This document shows, piece by piece, positions 7,839 through 15,827 of a stretch of DNA of 23,432 nt; within the stretch, counting starts at the first letter, position 1, and each line of letters begins with the position of its first letter. The notes under the pieces were generated by a model. That model saw nothing but the letters and a program-made list of their open reading frames with translations, made no database searches and was not told the origin of the DNA. This DNA is from Syntrophales bacterium (lineage in GTDB: Bacteria > Desulfobacterota > Syntrophia > Syntrophales > UBA2210), in the NCBI GenBank assembly GCA_030655735.1, contig JAUSPK010000034.1, forward strand, positions 1 through 23,432. Direction: 5' to 3'. Made by a program: the position numbers and the translations under genes.

Positions 7839-8903
7839 TTACTTGTGTATCTCTTTCAGGGCCTCGATAATCGAATCGATCCCCTTGTAAGTGTGTTTAT
7901 CACCATCGTTCACGATGACGGCGACCGGCGTCGATGTAATCCCGTCATCCCGTATATATTGAACAGCGGTCAGAACTTCAGGTGAAACATCAACATGCTT
8001 CGGTTCCATGCCGAGACGTTGCAGATACATTTGCAAATCCTTCTCCGTTCCGATTCCCGAACTGGCCACCTTGAAAAGGGTCTTTCTGAACCGAAGGGCA
8101 GCCTCGAAGGAGGTACCCTCACGGATCGCATAGAGGTAGTATCTGTCATACTCTGATGATTTTTGGTTAAAGGGCATGTTGATAAAGAGAAGCCTGATTC
8201 TATTCGCCTTAACCAGTGTGCCAAGCAGCGGCTCGATCCGCGGTTCCAGACGGGAGCATGGACCGCAGAAATAGTTTGAGTAAAGCCTCACTTCCACCTC
8301 TCCTCTGCCGAATGAAGGATATATCTCTTCCGCAAAGACCAGAGTGTCCGAACCAGAAAATCCACCGAAAAACAGGGCGAAACCCAGCAGTACGAATATA
8401 GCTAGCGGCATGCGTTTCAAGCCAACACGCCCCATTTTAGCCTTCACCTCGTCGGCAGGGTGGAGAACTTTTTCCCACTTCATTATCTTTTCCTCCTGTA
8501 GTTTTGTTGTCTCAAACTTTACACTGCCGGCAAAGTGGAGAAGTTTTTTCCACCCCCGAGGGGCATCGCCCGGTTTATGGTTTACCAGAAAGGCGGCAAG
8601 AACCATCAGTGCGAAGGCGAGACAGTAATAACAATAGGTGTCGATGGATATCTGGTAGCCGACAAGATACAGATCGCCGCCGAGGGCCGTCGCCAGCATA
8701 ATGCGGGCAATGGCACTGAAGTTCATAATAACCATCATGATAAGAACAGCCATGAAACAGATCCCCACGTACTTGAGGTCGATTCCCAAGAGATTTCCCG
8801 CAAGGGAGTCGCACGAACCTGTGCAGAAGGAGTAAAAAATCATGATTCCTATTCCTGCCAGTGCCAGAGCAATAGTGATACATTTTCTGTTTCGACTGAT
8901 CAT
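7839..8903 (-). CDS. VKOR-thioredoxin (DsbA-like) fusion, disulfide oxidoreductase
   Basis: A 354-residue membrane protein joining two thiol-redox domains. Residues 1-108 are a vitamin K epoxide reductase (VKOR)-like four-helix domain with a Cys pair C27/C31 and the active-site CYYC at 91-94; such domains pass electrons from periplasmic thiols to quinones and replace DsbB. A linker (about 110-165) contains two related short motifs, WKKLLHFAGSVK and WEKVLHPADEVK. A further membrane helix (about 168-185) leads to an extracytoplasmic thioredoxin-fold domain with CGPC at 213-216 and the cis-proline in STP (P326). The start at 8903 follows AGGACATAG, four bases after the C_GCAxxG gene stop. An internal ATG with a near-perfect ribosome binding site suggests a second, thioredoxin-only product. 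It is the last gene of the DUF2318/permease/ATPase module. Confidence 0.85.
   Translation of the reverse strand: MISRNRKCITIALALAGIGIMIFYSFCTGSCDSLAGNLLGIDLKYVGICFMAVLIMMVIMNFSAIARIMLATALGGDLYLVGYQISIDTYCYYCLAFALMVLAAFLVNHKPGDAPRGWKKLLHFAGSVKFETTKLQEEKIMKWEKVLHPADEVKAKMGRVGLKRMPLAIFVLLGFALFFGGFSGSDTLVFAEEIYPSFGRGEVEVRLYSNYFCGPCSRLEPRIEPLLGTLVKANRIRLLFINMPFNQKSSEYDRYYLYAIREGTSFEAALRFRKTLFKVASSGIGTEKDLQMYLQRLGMEPKHVDVSPEVLTAVQYIRDDGITSTPVAVIVNDGDKHTYKGIDSIIEALKEIHK
8484..8497 (-). promoter_or_regulatory. Internal ribosome binding site before Met141 of the VKOR-thioredoxin fusion
   Basis: AGGAGG at 8492-8497 lies eight bases before an in-frame ATG at 8483, stronger than the signal of the full-length start at 8903. 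Translation from here would give a 214-residue protein with one membrane helix and the CGPC domain, lacking the VKOR part. Confidence 0.5.
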
Positions 8904-8907
8904 GGTG

Positions 8908-9411
8908 CTATGTCCTGTTAAGATTCCGCTGTCTGTCCCTGCCCAGTTCTCTGATTATGATTTCAGCCGTTTCCTGCGCCACCTCTCCCGTGAATGAGAT
9001 ACATTGCGACATGTGTTCCGGCGAGCCGAGAACCATGCCTTTGGTCAGAATACGACAGCAGAGATACCTGTGGCGTCCTTGAAATGAATCATGAAGTTCC
9101 CTGGCAAGCGCCATCATTCTTTCGACTCTGTTATCCTTCGGTTCCGTTTTTCCGAAAAATCTGCCCAACGCCATGATCCCGCCGACAACGGCGCCGCAGG
9201 TGCACCCCGATTCTCCCATACCGATCAGCCCGCCGCTGCATAGTTCTATATCGGCGGCTTTGAGAATTTTGGCTGTCTTCTTGCGCTCGGCGTAACTGTG
9301 TGTTGTGCAGATGGAGGGATAAAACCTTGCTGAAGATGCGCCCAGCCACTGGGTCTGCTGCCATCCATCCGGCCATCCTTCATGAATATGGTTCTTCCCG
9401 AATAGTGGCAC
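8908..9411 (-). CDS. C_GCAxxG_C_C family cysteine-rich protein, start uncertain
   Basis: The C-terminal 110 residues match the C_GCAxxG_C_C family, small proteins with spaced cysteines thought to be redox-active or cluster-binding. Visible are an upstream Cys (C58 counted from 9411), GCTCGAVVGG with GIMALGRFFG, a CC pair at 118-119 and a final Cys at 137. The 5' end is unclear. The frame opens at a GTG (9411) with no good ribosome binding site, and its first 165 bases overlap the ATPase frame. A single base slip in the TTTT run near 9329-9332 would join the ATPase frame (QQGF) to this one (YPSIC), so this may be the second half of a fusion or a gene with a shifted 5' end. It ends four bases before the VKOR gene. 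Confidence 0.65.
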   Translation of the reverse strand: MPLFGKNHIHEGWPDGWQQTQWLGASSARFYPSICTTHSYAERKKTAKILKAADIELCSGGLIGMGESGCTCGAVVGGIMALGRFFGKTEPKDNRVERMMALARELHDSFQGRHRYLCCRILTKGMVLGSPEHMSQCISFTGEVAQETAEIIIRELGRDRQRNLNRT

Positions 9412-10031
9412 ATATCGGAATTATGGGTCACCATGATGACCGTCTTCCCCTCCTCGTTCAACGACTTCAGAAGACCCATAATGTCTTCCGCGGTCTCGCT
9501 GTCCAGGTTTCCCGTGGGTTCGTCAGCCAGAAGAATGGGAGGGTCATTCACAATGGCCCTCGCTATGGCCACCCGTTCCTGTTCCCCTCCGGAGAGCTGA
9601 TCGGGAAGCCGGTTGACCTTGTCTCCAAGACCGACCCGCTCCAGAATTTTCAGCGCCCTTGCTTTCTGATCCCCGCTACGGATACCGGTAATGGCCATGG
9701 GGAGCTTGACGTTTTCCAGGACCGTGAGATACGGGACGAGCTGGAACGACTGGAAGATGATCCCCAGGTATTCGCTTCTAAAATCAGCCTTCTGCTCGCT
9801 TGAAAGGCCATAAATATCGAGGGTGTCCACATACACCGTGCCCTTCGTGGGCCGGTTGAGACCCCCGATAATAGACAGGAGGGTGCTCTTTCCTGAACCG
9901 GACTGACCCATGACGCTCAGGAATTCGCCGTCATCAATAAAAAAATCCATAAAACTCACGGCCTGAACGACAGTCTCACCGCTTCCGTACTGCTTGCCGA
10001 TATCGTGCACCTCAATGAAATGTCTTTCCAT
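9246..10031 (-). CDS. ABC transporter ATP-binding protein, LolD/MacB-like
   Basis: A cytoplasmic ATPase that would energise the FtsX-like permease encoded just upstream. Counting from the ATG at 10031 (261 residues), Walker A is GQSGSGKST (about 42-50), the Q-loop is in FQSFQL, the signature is LSGGEQERVAIARA, Walker B is ILLADEPTGNLD and the switch His is in VTHN. The domain proper ends at about residue 221 (FMKDGR). The last 40 residues have no family counterpart and overlap the C_GCAxxG frame, which suggests the natural end is altered by a frameshift or that the two were once one protein. The start at 10031 has TAGGAG seven bases before it. The permease stop is 10 bases upstream. By analogy with Cj1663 and FetE-type ATPases it may serve iron handling, but LolCDE or MacAB-like roles are also possible. 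Confidence 0.88.
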   Translation of the reverse strand: MERHFIEVHDIGKQYGSGETVVQAVSFMDFFIDDGEFLSVMGQSGSGKSTLLSIIGGLNRPTKGTVYVDTLDIYGLSSEQKADFRSEYLGIIFQSFQLVPYLTVLENVKLPMAITGIRSGDQKARALKILERVGLGDKVNRLPDQLSGGEQERVAIARAIVNDPPILLADEPTGNLDSETAEDIMGLLKSLNEEGKTVIMVTHNSDMCHYSGRTIFMKDGRMDGSRPSGWAHLQQGFIPPSAQHTVTPSARRQPKFSKPPI

Positions 10032-10041
10032 TCTCAATCTC

Positions 10042-11202
10042 CTATAACGCTCTCAGGGCCGCGCTCGGGTCGAGGCGGCTCGCCTTGCGGGCCGGATAAA
10101 GACTTGCCATGAGGCTCAGGGAAACTCCGAGGAGGACCGAGATCATGCCCAGAGACGGGCTCAAAATCCCGCCCGGGGTTCCGTCCTGGATAACCAGGGG
10201 AATCACCACCCGCGCGACAATGCTCCCTGCCAGGAACCCCACAAGACCGGCGACAAAACCGACGATCATGGCCTCCAGGAGTATGATCTGCATGACGTGC
10301 CCCTGGCGGAACCCGATGGCCCGGAATATGCCGATTTCTCTCGTCCGTTCATTGACGAATCCCATCATGGTGACAAAAACCAGGAGCGACCCGACAAAGA
10401 TGACGAGGGCGGCAATGCCGTAGCTGAAAGATCTGAACATTTCGACGCTCTGCATCTTTGCCATGACGACCTGTTCGAGGGCCGTGACCCGGGCATCGGG
10501 AAACTTCTCGGCGATCTGGAGCACTATCTCGGATATGGGGCAGCCGCGACAGAATGCGGCCAGTTCTACCATGGAGATTTTTCCTTTCTTTCCCAACACT
10601 CCCTGGATTTCGTGCAGATCCCCGATGACAACGCCGTCTTCAGGCGCCCCGGTTCGCTGAAGGATAGCCGCAACATCAAAGGTCCGGCCGGCAATGATCA
10701 CCTGATCCCCCCGAGACACGCGCAAGGCCACCGCCCCAACCACGCCAAAGAGCAGGTCATTGGCGGCCTTCGGGGTATCGCCATCCAGCCGCCACCAGTT
10801 TTTGAGGGCAAATTCGGATTCGAAGTCCACACCGATGAGAAGGACATCCTTCTCGTTGATGACGGTCGAACCTATGACCTTCGGGGCAATGATCCCTATA
10901 TTCTTGTTGTCTTTGATCCTGCGGATGTCACCGATACGGGCCTCGTCAAATTCAACGGTCCGGTAATTCACCCCTCCTACGGTGATCCCTCCGTAGCTGA
11001 GAGAGAGGTTCTCCGTGCGGGGCACCATGACCATATTGGCGCCGAAACGGTCCAGCCGTTCTTCGATATTGCGGGTCATGCTCTGCGTAACGGAGAGAAG
11101 GATAACGATGGTGGCGATACCGATGACAAGCCCGAGGGCGAGGAAAACCACCTTCCCTTTCCGCCGCCTCAGATTGCTGATGGAAATATGATAAAGTTTC
11201 AT
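10042..11202 (-). CDS. FtsX/MacB-like ABC permease with CxxC
   Basis: A 386-residue inner-membrane permease. It has one N-terminal helix (about 17-38), a large extracytoplasmic MacB-PCD-like domain (about 40-255) and three C-terminal helices (about 262-285, 304-334, 347-372) with ERTREIGIFRAIG, the typical cytoplasmic coupling loop of the FtsX superfamily. In the periplasmic domain CRGCP (C218, C221) gives a redox or metal-ligand pair that ordinary MacB and LolC proteins lack; it may be a target of the VKOR-thioredoxin encoded downstream (inference). The ATG at 11202 follows GAGGG, which overlaps the stop of the upstream gene. Only one permease is present, so it would act as a homodimer with the adjacent ATPase. 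The Campylobacter Cj1658-Cj1665 locus has two such permeases, one difference from this system. Confidence 0.88.
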   Translation of the reverse strand: MKLYHISISNLRRRKGKVVFLALGLVIGIATIVILLSVTQSMTRNIEERLDRFGANMVMVPRTENLSLSYGGITVGGVNYRTVEFDEARIGDIRRIKDNKNIGIIAPKVIGSTVINEKDVLLIGVDFESEFALKNWWRLDGDTPKAANDLLFGVVGAVALRVSRGDQVIIAGRTFDVAAILQRTGAPEDGVVIGDLHEIQGVLGKKGKISMVELAAFCRGCPISEIVLQIAEKFPDARVTALEQVVMAKMQSVEMFRSFSYGIAALVIFVGSLLVFVTMMGFVNERTREIGIFRAIGFRQGHVMQIILLEAMIVGFVAGLVGFLAGSIVARVVIPLVIQDGTPGGILSPSLGMISVLLGVSLSLMASLYPARKASRLDPSAALRAL

Positions 11203-11206
11203 GTTT

Positions 11207-11623
11207 CTATCCCTCTTGTCCGTTCATATCGTTCATATGGGCCTTTGTGTTGAGAAGATCGGCATTGAGCCGGTTCTTCTCGAATACAGGCGAGAACCGT
11301 GAAGGATCGGCGGCCGTTCTGTCGAAGGTGATCACCAGCCTCGTTCCGTCTTTATCGGTAATCACGCCTCTCACGCCGGGAACAAGACCCAGCTCCGACA
11401 CAATACTGCCGGGCCACGGTTCACCGCCTCTCAGCCTGTAAATGGCATCTTCCAGGTGCCGGCCATTCCACCAGGCCACCGATTTTGGGATGACCAGCGC
11501 GCCGAATCCCATCAGGATGACCACGGATACGATGACCGTCAGAGTGCCGAAGCTCACGCCCCTCCTCCTGACACCGAGCACCTTTTCCCGCTTGGATCTG
11601 TATTTTTCCGCGTCGTATGTCAT
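11207..11623 (-). CDS. Single-pass membrane protein of the DUF2318/permease module
   Basis: A 138-residue protein without a family I can name. A basic N-terminus (YRSKREKVLGVRRRG) precedes one transmembrane helix at about 24-45, so the remaining 90 residues are predicted outside the cytoplasm. That part is soluble with no Cys and only scattered His. It may be an adaptor or accessory domain for the permease, judged only by its place between DUF2318 and the permease. The ATG at 11623 has AGGAGG 14 bases upstream, a rather long spacing, with GGAGC closer. Its stop overlaps the ribosome binding site of the permease gene, consistent with coupling. Confidence 0.7.
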   Translation of the reverse strand: MTYDAEKYRSKREKVLGVRRRGVSFGTLTVIVSVVILMGFGALVIPKSVAWWNGRHLEDAIYRLRGGEPWPGSIVSELGLVPGVRGVITDKDGTRLVITFDRTAADPSRFSPVFEKNRLNADLLNTKAHMNDMNGQEG

Positions 11624-11641
11624 AATCTGTCGGCGCTCCTC

Positions 11642-12106
11642 CTAAGACCTGTCGTATTTGGCGTACCAGCTATTCTCATTGATGTCCTTCATGGAAATAA
11701 CCACCCGGTCGCCAGTTATCTGCCGTGCCAGGGGGGCCGGATTGCACCCTCCCGACAGTACGTTTATTTTATCCATTGGAAAGCGCTGCCCGCAGTTTTG
11801 GCACACCATATAATCACCTTTCTGCTTGTATCCCTTTCCTGCCCGATAGCAGACATCGCAGGCATTGATGGCCGCACGGATTACGTTGTCCTGGCTCTTG
11901 ACCACAAAAAAGCTGACCACGATGCCGTCATCCGCTTGTACGCTATAGAAGCGGGCCACTCCGTCGCTGACTTCGCTGACCGGAATTTCTATCGATCCCT
12001 TGAGGGGGGTTAGTGTTTTAGCCTTCCCCCCAAAGGAAAAGGATGCGGGCGCGAAAGCCAGCAAGAAGGACAGGACAACTGTCGTGACGATAACAATCTT
12101 TTTCAT
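11642..12106 (-). CDS. Secreted DUF2318 family Cys-rich protein
   Basis: A 154-residue protein with a signal peptide (MKKIVIVTTVVLSFLLAF, likely cleaved after about residue 24) and a DUF2318 domain. The domain carries CDVC (C83, C86) and CQNC (C102, C105) plus C121 in a GGCNP motif, a predicted metal or Fe-S site. In Campylobacter (Cj1660) and Fet-type iron systems a DUF2318 protein precedes the FtsX permeases, as here. The ATG at 12106 follows GGAGG at seven bases. An in-frame ATG at 12154 with GAGGTG is a weaker alternative and would lengthen the signal peptide n-region by 16 residues. It begins 113 bp after cysE, so it is probably the first gene of its own unit, and the gap could hold a promoter. 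Confidence 0.85.
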   Translation of the reverse strand: MKKIVIVTTVVLSFLLAFAPASFSFGGKAKTLTPLKGSIEIPVSEVSDGVARFYSVQADDGIVVSFFVVKSQDNVIRAAINACDVCYRAGKGYKQKGDYMVCQNCGQRFPMDKINVLSGGCNPAPLARQITGDRVVISMKDINENSWYAKYDRS

Positions 12107-12219
12107 ATGTACACCTCCATTAGTATCAGAATTGGTTTTTTTCGTTACACTCATGTCTTACTCACCTCGTATAAAAATGTAGTTTGCTTTTTCTTGTGTG
12201 TATCCCTGATGCTCACAGA

Positions 12220-12963
12220 TCAGATGCCCTCGCCCATGGAGCATTCATCGGCCGCCGGGAGGGTCGTAGCAATCTCTCCTTTACCCTCGGCGTATTTGTC
12301 GACATCCTCCCTGGTCTCCTGCTTTTGTTCCACCTCTTCGAGCCGCCTCTTAAGAGTCTCGATCTGTCGGCTCATCAATTGAAAGGCCTCGGCGATGGGG
12401 TCAGGGAGCTTGTTATCCGTCAACTCCTGCAGTTCTCTGTCGGAGAATCCAAGACTCAGTCTGGCGGGAACCCCCACGGCAAGTGCCCGGGGAGGAACGT
12501 TGTCTGTCACCAGAGAAGCCGCTCCGATGCGCGCTTCGTCACCGACACTGACAGGGCCGAGGACGATAGCACCGGCGCCGATCACGACGCCCTTTCCGAT
12601 GGTGGGGTGCCTTTTCCCCTTCTTTAGAGAGACCCCGCCAAGGACAACCCCCTGGTAGAGATGGGCATCGTCTCCGATCTCCGCGGTTTCGCCGATCACG
12701 ACACCGGAGCCGTGATCGATAAAGAGCCGTTTCCCGATCGTCGCACCCGGATGAATTTCAATCCCCGTCAGGAAGCGGTTGACATGCGAGATAAACCGGC
12801 CGACAAAGAAGCACCGCCGCTTCCAAAGGGCATGGGCCAGCCGGTGCATCCAGATGCTGTGAAGTCCGGGGTAGCACGTCAGGACTTCAAGGACACTCCG
12901 GGCAGCGGGGTCCTTTCGAAAAACTGTCCGGATATCTTCTCTCATTGTTGTATATACATTCAT
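12220..12963 (-). CDS. cysE: Serine O-acetyltransferase
   Basis: Makes O-acetylserine from serine and acetyl-CoA, the first committed step of cysteine synthesis. The 247-residue protein has an N-terminal helical region (about 1-60) with HSIWMHRLAHALW and then the left-handed parallel beta-helix of hexapeptide repeats, with IEIHPGATIGKRLFIDHG, GVVIGETAEIG, GGVSLKKGKRHPTIG and AASLVTDNVPP. These include the catalytic His of the DHG motif. A C-terminal extension (about 190-247) is rich in charged residues (SRQIETLKRRLEEVEQKQE), likely a coiled coil, beyond the standard fold. The ATG at 12963 follows AGGTG; the frame is open further upstream but without a better site. It lies 38 bp after cysK, so the two steps to cysteine are co-transcribed. 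Confidence 0.95.
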   Translation of the reverse strand: MNVYTTMREDIRTVFRKDPAARSVLEVLTCYPGLHSIWMHRLAHALWKRRCFFVGRFISHVNRFLTGIEIHPGATIGKRLFIDHGSGVVIGETAEIGDDAHLYQGVVLGGVSLKKGKRHPTIGKGVVIGAGAIVLGPVSVGDEARIGAASLVTDNVPPRALAVGVPARLSLGFSDRELQELTDNKLPDPIAEAFQLMSRQIETLKRRLEEVEQKQETREDVDKYAEGKGEIATTLPAADECSMGEGI

Positions 12964-13001
12964 GGTATCACCTGTTTCGTATGCCTTCCCGTTTTCCCCG
13001 G

Positions 13002-13958
13002 TCAAACTATCCCGTCAAAGAGGTCCGTGGAAAGATAACGCTCACCTGCGTCGGGAAGGATAACGACAATGTTTTTGCCGGTAAATTCCGCCATTCCCGC
13101 CAGGCGGATCGCGACTGCCGCCGCGGCACCGCTGGAAATTCCCACCAGAATCCCCTCCTCTTTCGCCAGTCTTCTCGCGAATGTAACGGCCTCAGTGCTG
13201 TCCACCTGCTCCACGCGGTCGACAAGAGACAAATCCAGGGTGTCCGGTATAAAACCGGCGCCGATGCCCTGAATCTTGTGAGGCCCCGGGACAAGTTCCT
13301 CCCCGGCCAGTTTCTGCGTTATGACGGGGCTTTCCTTCGGCTCCACCGCCACGGAAGTTATGGCTTTCCCCATGGTCAGTTTCAGGTACCGCGACACGCC
13401 GGTAATGGTGCCCCCGGTTCCAACACCGCACACAAGGACATCGATTTCTCCGTCGGTATCTCGCCATATTTCAGGCCCCGTTGTCGTTTCATGGATAGCC
13501 GGGTTGGCGGGATTCCTGAACTGCTGAGGGAGAAAATACCGCCGGGGATCGGAAGCGGCCATCTCCTCGGCCCGGGCAATCGCCCCTTTCATCCCCTCCG
13601 CTCCGGGTGTCAGAACGAGGTTCGCCCCGAAGGCTGAGAGGACACGGCGTCGCTCGATGCTCATCGTGTCGGGCATGGTCAGGGTGAGCCGATACCCTCG
13701 AGCCGCAGCCACGTAGGCCAGGGCGATCCCCGTATTGCCGCTCGTGGGTTCCACAATCTCCATTCCCGGCTTTAAAACACCCCTTTTCTCCGCATCCCAG
13801 ACCATCGCCGCGCCAATCCGGCACTTCACCGAATAGGACGGGTTTCTCCCCTCGATCTTCGCAAGTACCGTCGCCTTAACACCCTTTGTGATGTGATTGA
13901 GCCTTACCAGCGGCGTATTGCCGATGGACTGCGAGTTGTCACTGTATATTTTTTTCAT
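13002..13958 (-). CDS. cysK: Cysteine synthase (O-acetylserine sulfhydrylase)
   Basis: A PLP-dependent enzyme joining O-acetylserine and sulfide to give cysteine. The 318-residue protein has the PLP lysine in NPSYSVKCRIG (K45), the substrate loop PTSGNTGIA, the phosphate-binding GVGTGGTITG and a C-terminal SSGAAAAVA. All are standard for CysK, and the C-terminus ends without a CBS extension. The ATG at 13958 follows AGGAG at seven bases; the frame continues to 13982 with no better site. It follows metW by about 40 bp and precedes cysE. The operon therefore covers both direct sulfhydrylation routes: to homocysteine by MetY and to cysteine by CysK. Confidence 0.96.
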   Translation of the reverse strand: MKKIYSDNSQSIGNTPLVRLNHITKGVKATVLAKIEGRNPSYSVKCRIGAAMVWDAEKRGVLKPGMEIVEPTSGNTGIALAYVAAARGYRLTLTMPDTMSIERRRVLSAFGANLVLTPGAEGMKGAIARAEEMAASDPRRYFLPQQFRNPANPAIHETTTGPEIWRDTDGEIDVLVCGVGTGGTITGVSRYLKLTMGKAITSVAVEPKESPVITQKLAGEELVPGPHKIQGIGAGFIPDTLDLSLVDRVEQVDSTEAVTFARRLAKEEGILVGISSGAAAAVAIRLAGMAEFTGKNIVVILPDAGERYLSTDLFDGIV

Positions 13959-13998
13959 GTCATGTCTCCTGTTGTCAGCCATAGGTGGATGACATCAT

Positions 13999-14628
13999 TC
14001 ACGCTCCGCCGGTGTACCGGCCCCCCTGCCGGGAGAGCGCATAAATCGCGGTCCGGGCAAAGAGGTTGGGACAGCAGGTGAGGGTCCCACGGGCGCCCAG
14101 GTAGACGGCCTCCAGGACCCGCAGTTCTTTGCTCCCGCAGAAATCTTCAAAATCCCTGATGCTCAGAAACCGGACGTTGGGCGTTTCATCCCATGAATAA
14201 GGAAGTTGCGGAGTGACGGGCATCTTTCCCCGGAAGAAGACAGTCCACCGGGAACGGATGTCGACAAAATTTGGAAACCCGACGATGACCCGCTTCCCCA
14301 CCCGGAGAGATTCTCCGATAATGAAATCCACCTTTTTCACCTCCTGCAGACTCTGATTCAGTATGACGTCGTCGAAGGAACCGTCCGGGTAATCGGCCAG
14401 CCCGCTTTCGATGTCGCCCTGAAAGACCGTGAGTCCCTTTTCCACGCACCGGTGGACCGCCTCGCCATCGAGTTCTATTCCCTGGACCGAGGCGTCCTTC
14501 CCCCGGACGAGAAGCGACATGAGGTCGCCGTTCCCGCACCCGAGATCCAGGACGGTGGCCCTTTCCCGTATCATGCCACATATAATCCGGTGATCGATTC
14601 TCTCTGCCACACCAAGATCCTTCTTCAT
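13999..14628 (-). CDS. metW: MetW, methionine biosynthesis protein
   Basis: A 209-residue Rossmann-fold methyltransferase-like protein. MetW works with MetX in many proteobacteria, where it is needed for homoserine acylation, though its chemistry is not fully settled. Visible features are the SAM-type VLDLGCGNGDLM motif near residue 26, QGIELDG, and MetW-specific stretches such as VILNQSLQEV and GKMPVTPQLPYSW. The ATG at 14628 overlaps the metX stop by one base (TGATG), so translation of MetW is coupled to MetX. An upstream start at 14655 would lie inside metX and has no advantage. The next gene is cysK. Confidence 0.94.
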   Translation of the reverse strand: MKKDLGVAERIDHRIICGMIRERATVLDLGCGNGDLMSLLVRGKDASVQGIELDGEAVHRCVEKGLTVFQGDIESGLADYPDGSFDDVILNQSLQEVKKVDFIIGESLRVGKRVIVGFPNFVDIRSRWTVFFRGKMPVTPQLPYSWDETPNVRFLSIRDFEDFCGSKELRVLEAVYLGARGTLTCCPNLFARTAIYALSRQGGRYTGGA

Positions 14629-15827
14629 CAGGCACCACCGCTTTCTGCGGAGCAAGCCGCCGTTTCATGGTTCATTCTTCCCTTGGAAACCCGATTAAGC
14701 TCCAGGGGCACGGCAGGGATACTCCGGAGGAAATTTTTTATGAGTCTCGTTTGTTCCTCCACTTCCACCAGAAAGGCGTCATGTCCCCACGTGGATTTCA
14801 GCTCGCAGTATGTGGCGGCAATCCGCCGTTTCTTCAAGGCCCGGACGATATCGAGGGACTGGGACGAAGGATAGAGCCAGTCCGACGTGAAGGATATGAC
14901 CAGAAATCGTGTGTCGATCTTCTGTCTTCCGGGAAGGAAGAGGTCTCCCGACAGGTCGAAATAATCCATGGCCTTCGTGATGTAAAGATAGGAGTTGGCG
15001 TCGAAACGCTTCACAAAACTGTCTCCCCGGTATCGCAGATACCCTTCCACCTCGAAATCATCCTCCAGGGAAAAACCGTACCCCCCGTTCTTCAACTTCC
15101 GGGAGAATTTTGTCTCCATGGAAGCGTCGCTCATGAACGTAATATGGCCGATCATCCGTGCAACGGACAGGCCGTTCTGGGGCTGGCCATAGTCATAGTA
15201 GTTCCCCTTCCGCCATGCCGGATCACCCATGATGGACTGCCGGACCACCTCATTGAAGGCGATCTGCTGCGGCGAATGTTTCAGGGCCGTGGCGATAGGA
15301 ATGGCCGACCGCACCCGCTCCGGGTAGACCGAAACCCACTGGAGGGCCTGCATACCCCCCATGGAACCGCCGACGACGGCGAGAAGGCGCTCGATGCCAA
15401 GGTGATCCACAAGATGCCGCTGGACATTCACCATGTCGCCTACCGTGATGAAGGGAAAATCGAGAGCATAGGGCTTTCCCGTTTCCGGATTGGTCGAAGA
15501 CGGTCCCGTACTCCCCTTGCACCCCCCCACCACGTTGGAACAGATCACAAAGAACCGGTCCGTATCGAAGGCCTTCCCCGGTCCGATCAAGGCATCCCAC
15601 CATCCCGGGGTGGTTTCCCCCTCGTGGTATCCGGCGGCATGGGCGTCACCGGACAGGGCATGGCAGATGAGGATCGCGTTTGACCGATCCTCGTTCAAGC
15701 GGCCGCAGGTCTCGTAGGCCAGGGTTACCGGGCCGATTTTCCGACCGGATTCAAGGGTAACCACATCCGTTGGGCCGCCGAAGGTAAATTCTTTTGTTAC
15801 CGTAAGACCGACGTTCCCCTCACTCAT
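14628..15827 (-). CDS. metX: Homoserine O-acetyltransferase
   Basis: An alpha/beta-hydrolase that transfers an acyl group, usually acetyl, from CoA to homoserine, activating it for sulfhydrylation. The 399-residue protein shows the nucleophile elbow GGSMGG (S155), the GPSSTNP segment, an Asp in TSDWLYP and the catalytic His in GHDAFL. Whether acetyl or succinyl is used cannot be read with certainty; pairing with MetY favours acetyl. The last 35 residues are a loose extension. The ATG at 15827 overlaps the metY stop by four bases (ATGA), and the stop overlaps the metW start, so metY-metX-metW form one tightly coupled unit. Confidence 0.95.
   Translation of the reverse strand: MSEGNVGLTVTKEFTFGGPTDVVTLESGRKIGPVTLAYETCGRLNEDRSNAILICHALSGDAHAAGYHEGETTPGWWDALIGPGKAFDTDRFFVICSNVVGGCKGSTGPSSTNPETGKPYALDFPFITVGDMVNVQRHLVDHLGIERLLAVVGGSMGGMQALQWVSVYPERVRSAIPIATALKHSPQQIAFNEVVRQSIMGDPAWRKGNYYDYGQPQNGLSVARMIGHITFMSDASMETKFSRKLKNGGYGFSLEDDFEVEGYLRYRGDSFVKRFDANSYLYITKAMDYFDLSGDLFLPGRQKIDTRFLVISFTSDWLYPSSQSLDIVRALKKRRIAATYCELKSTWGHDAFLVEVEEQTRLIKNFLRSIPAVPLELNRVSKGRMNHETAACSAESGGA

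Noticed and set aside
14667..15683. Open plus-strand frame of 338 codons
   Set aside because: Antisense to metX; no recognisable protein.
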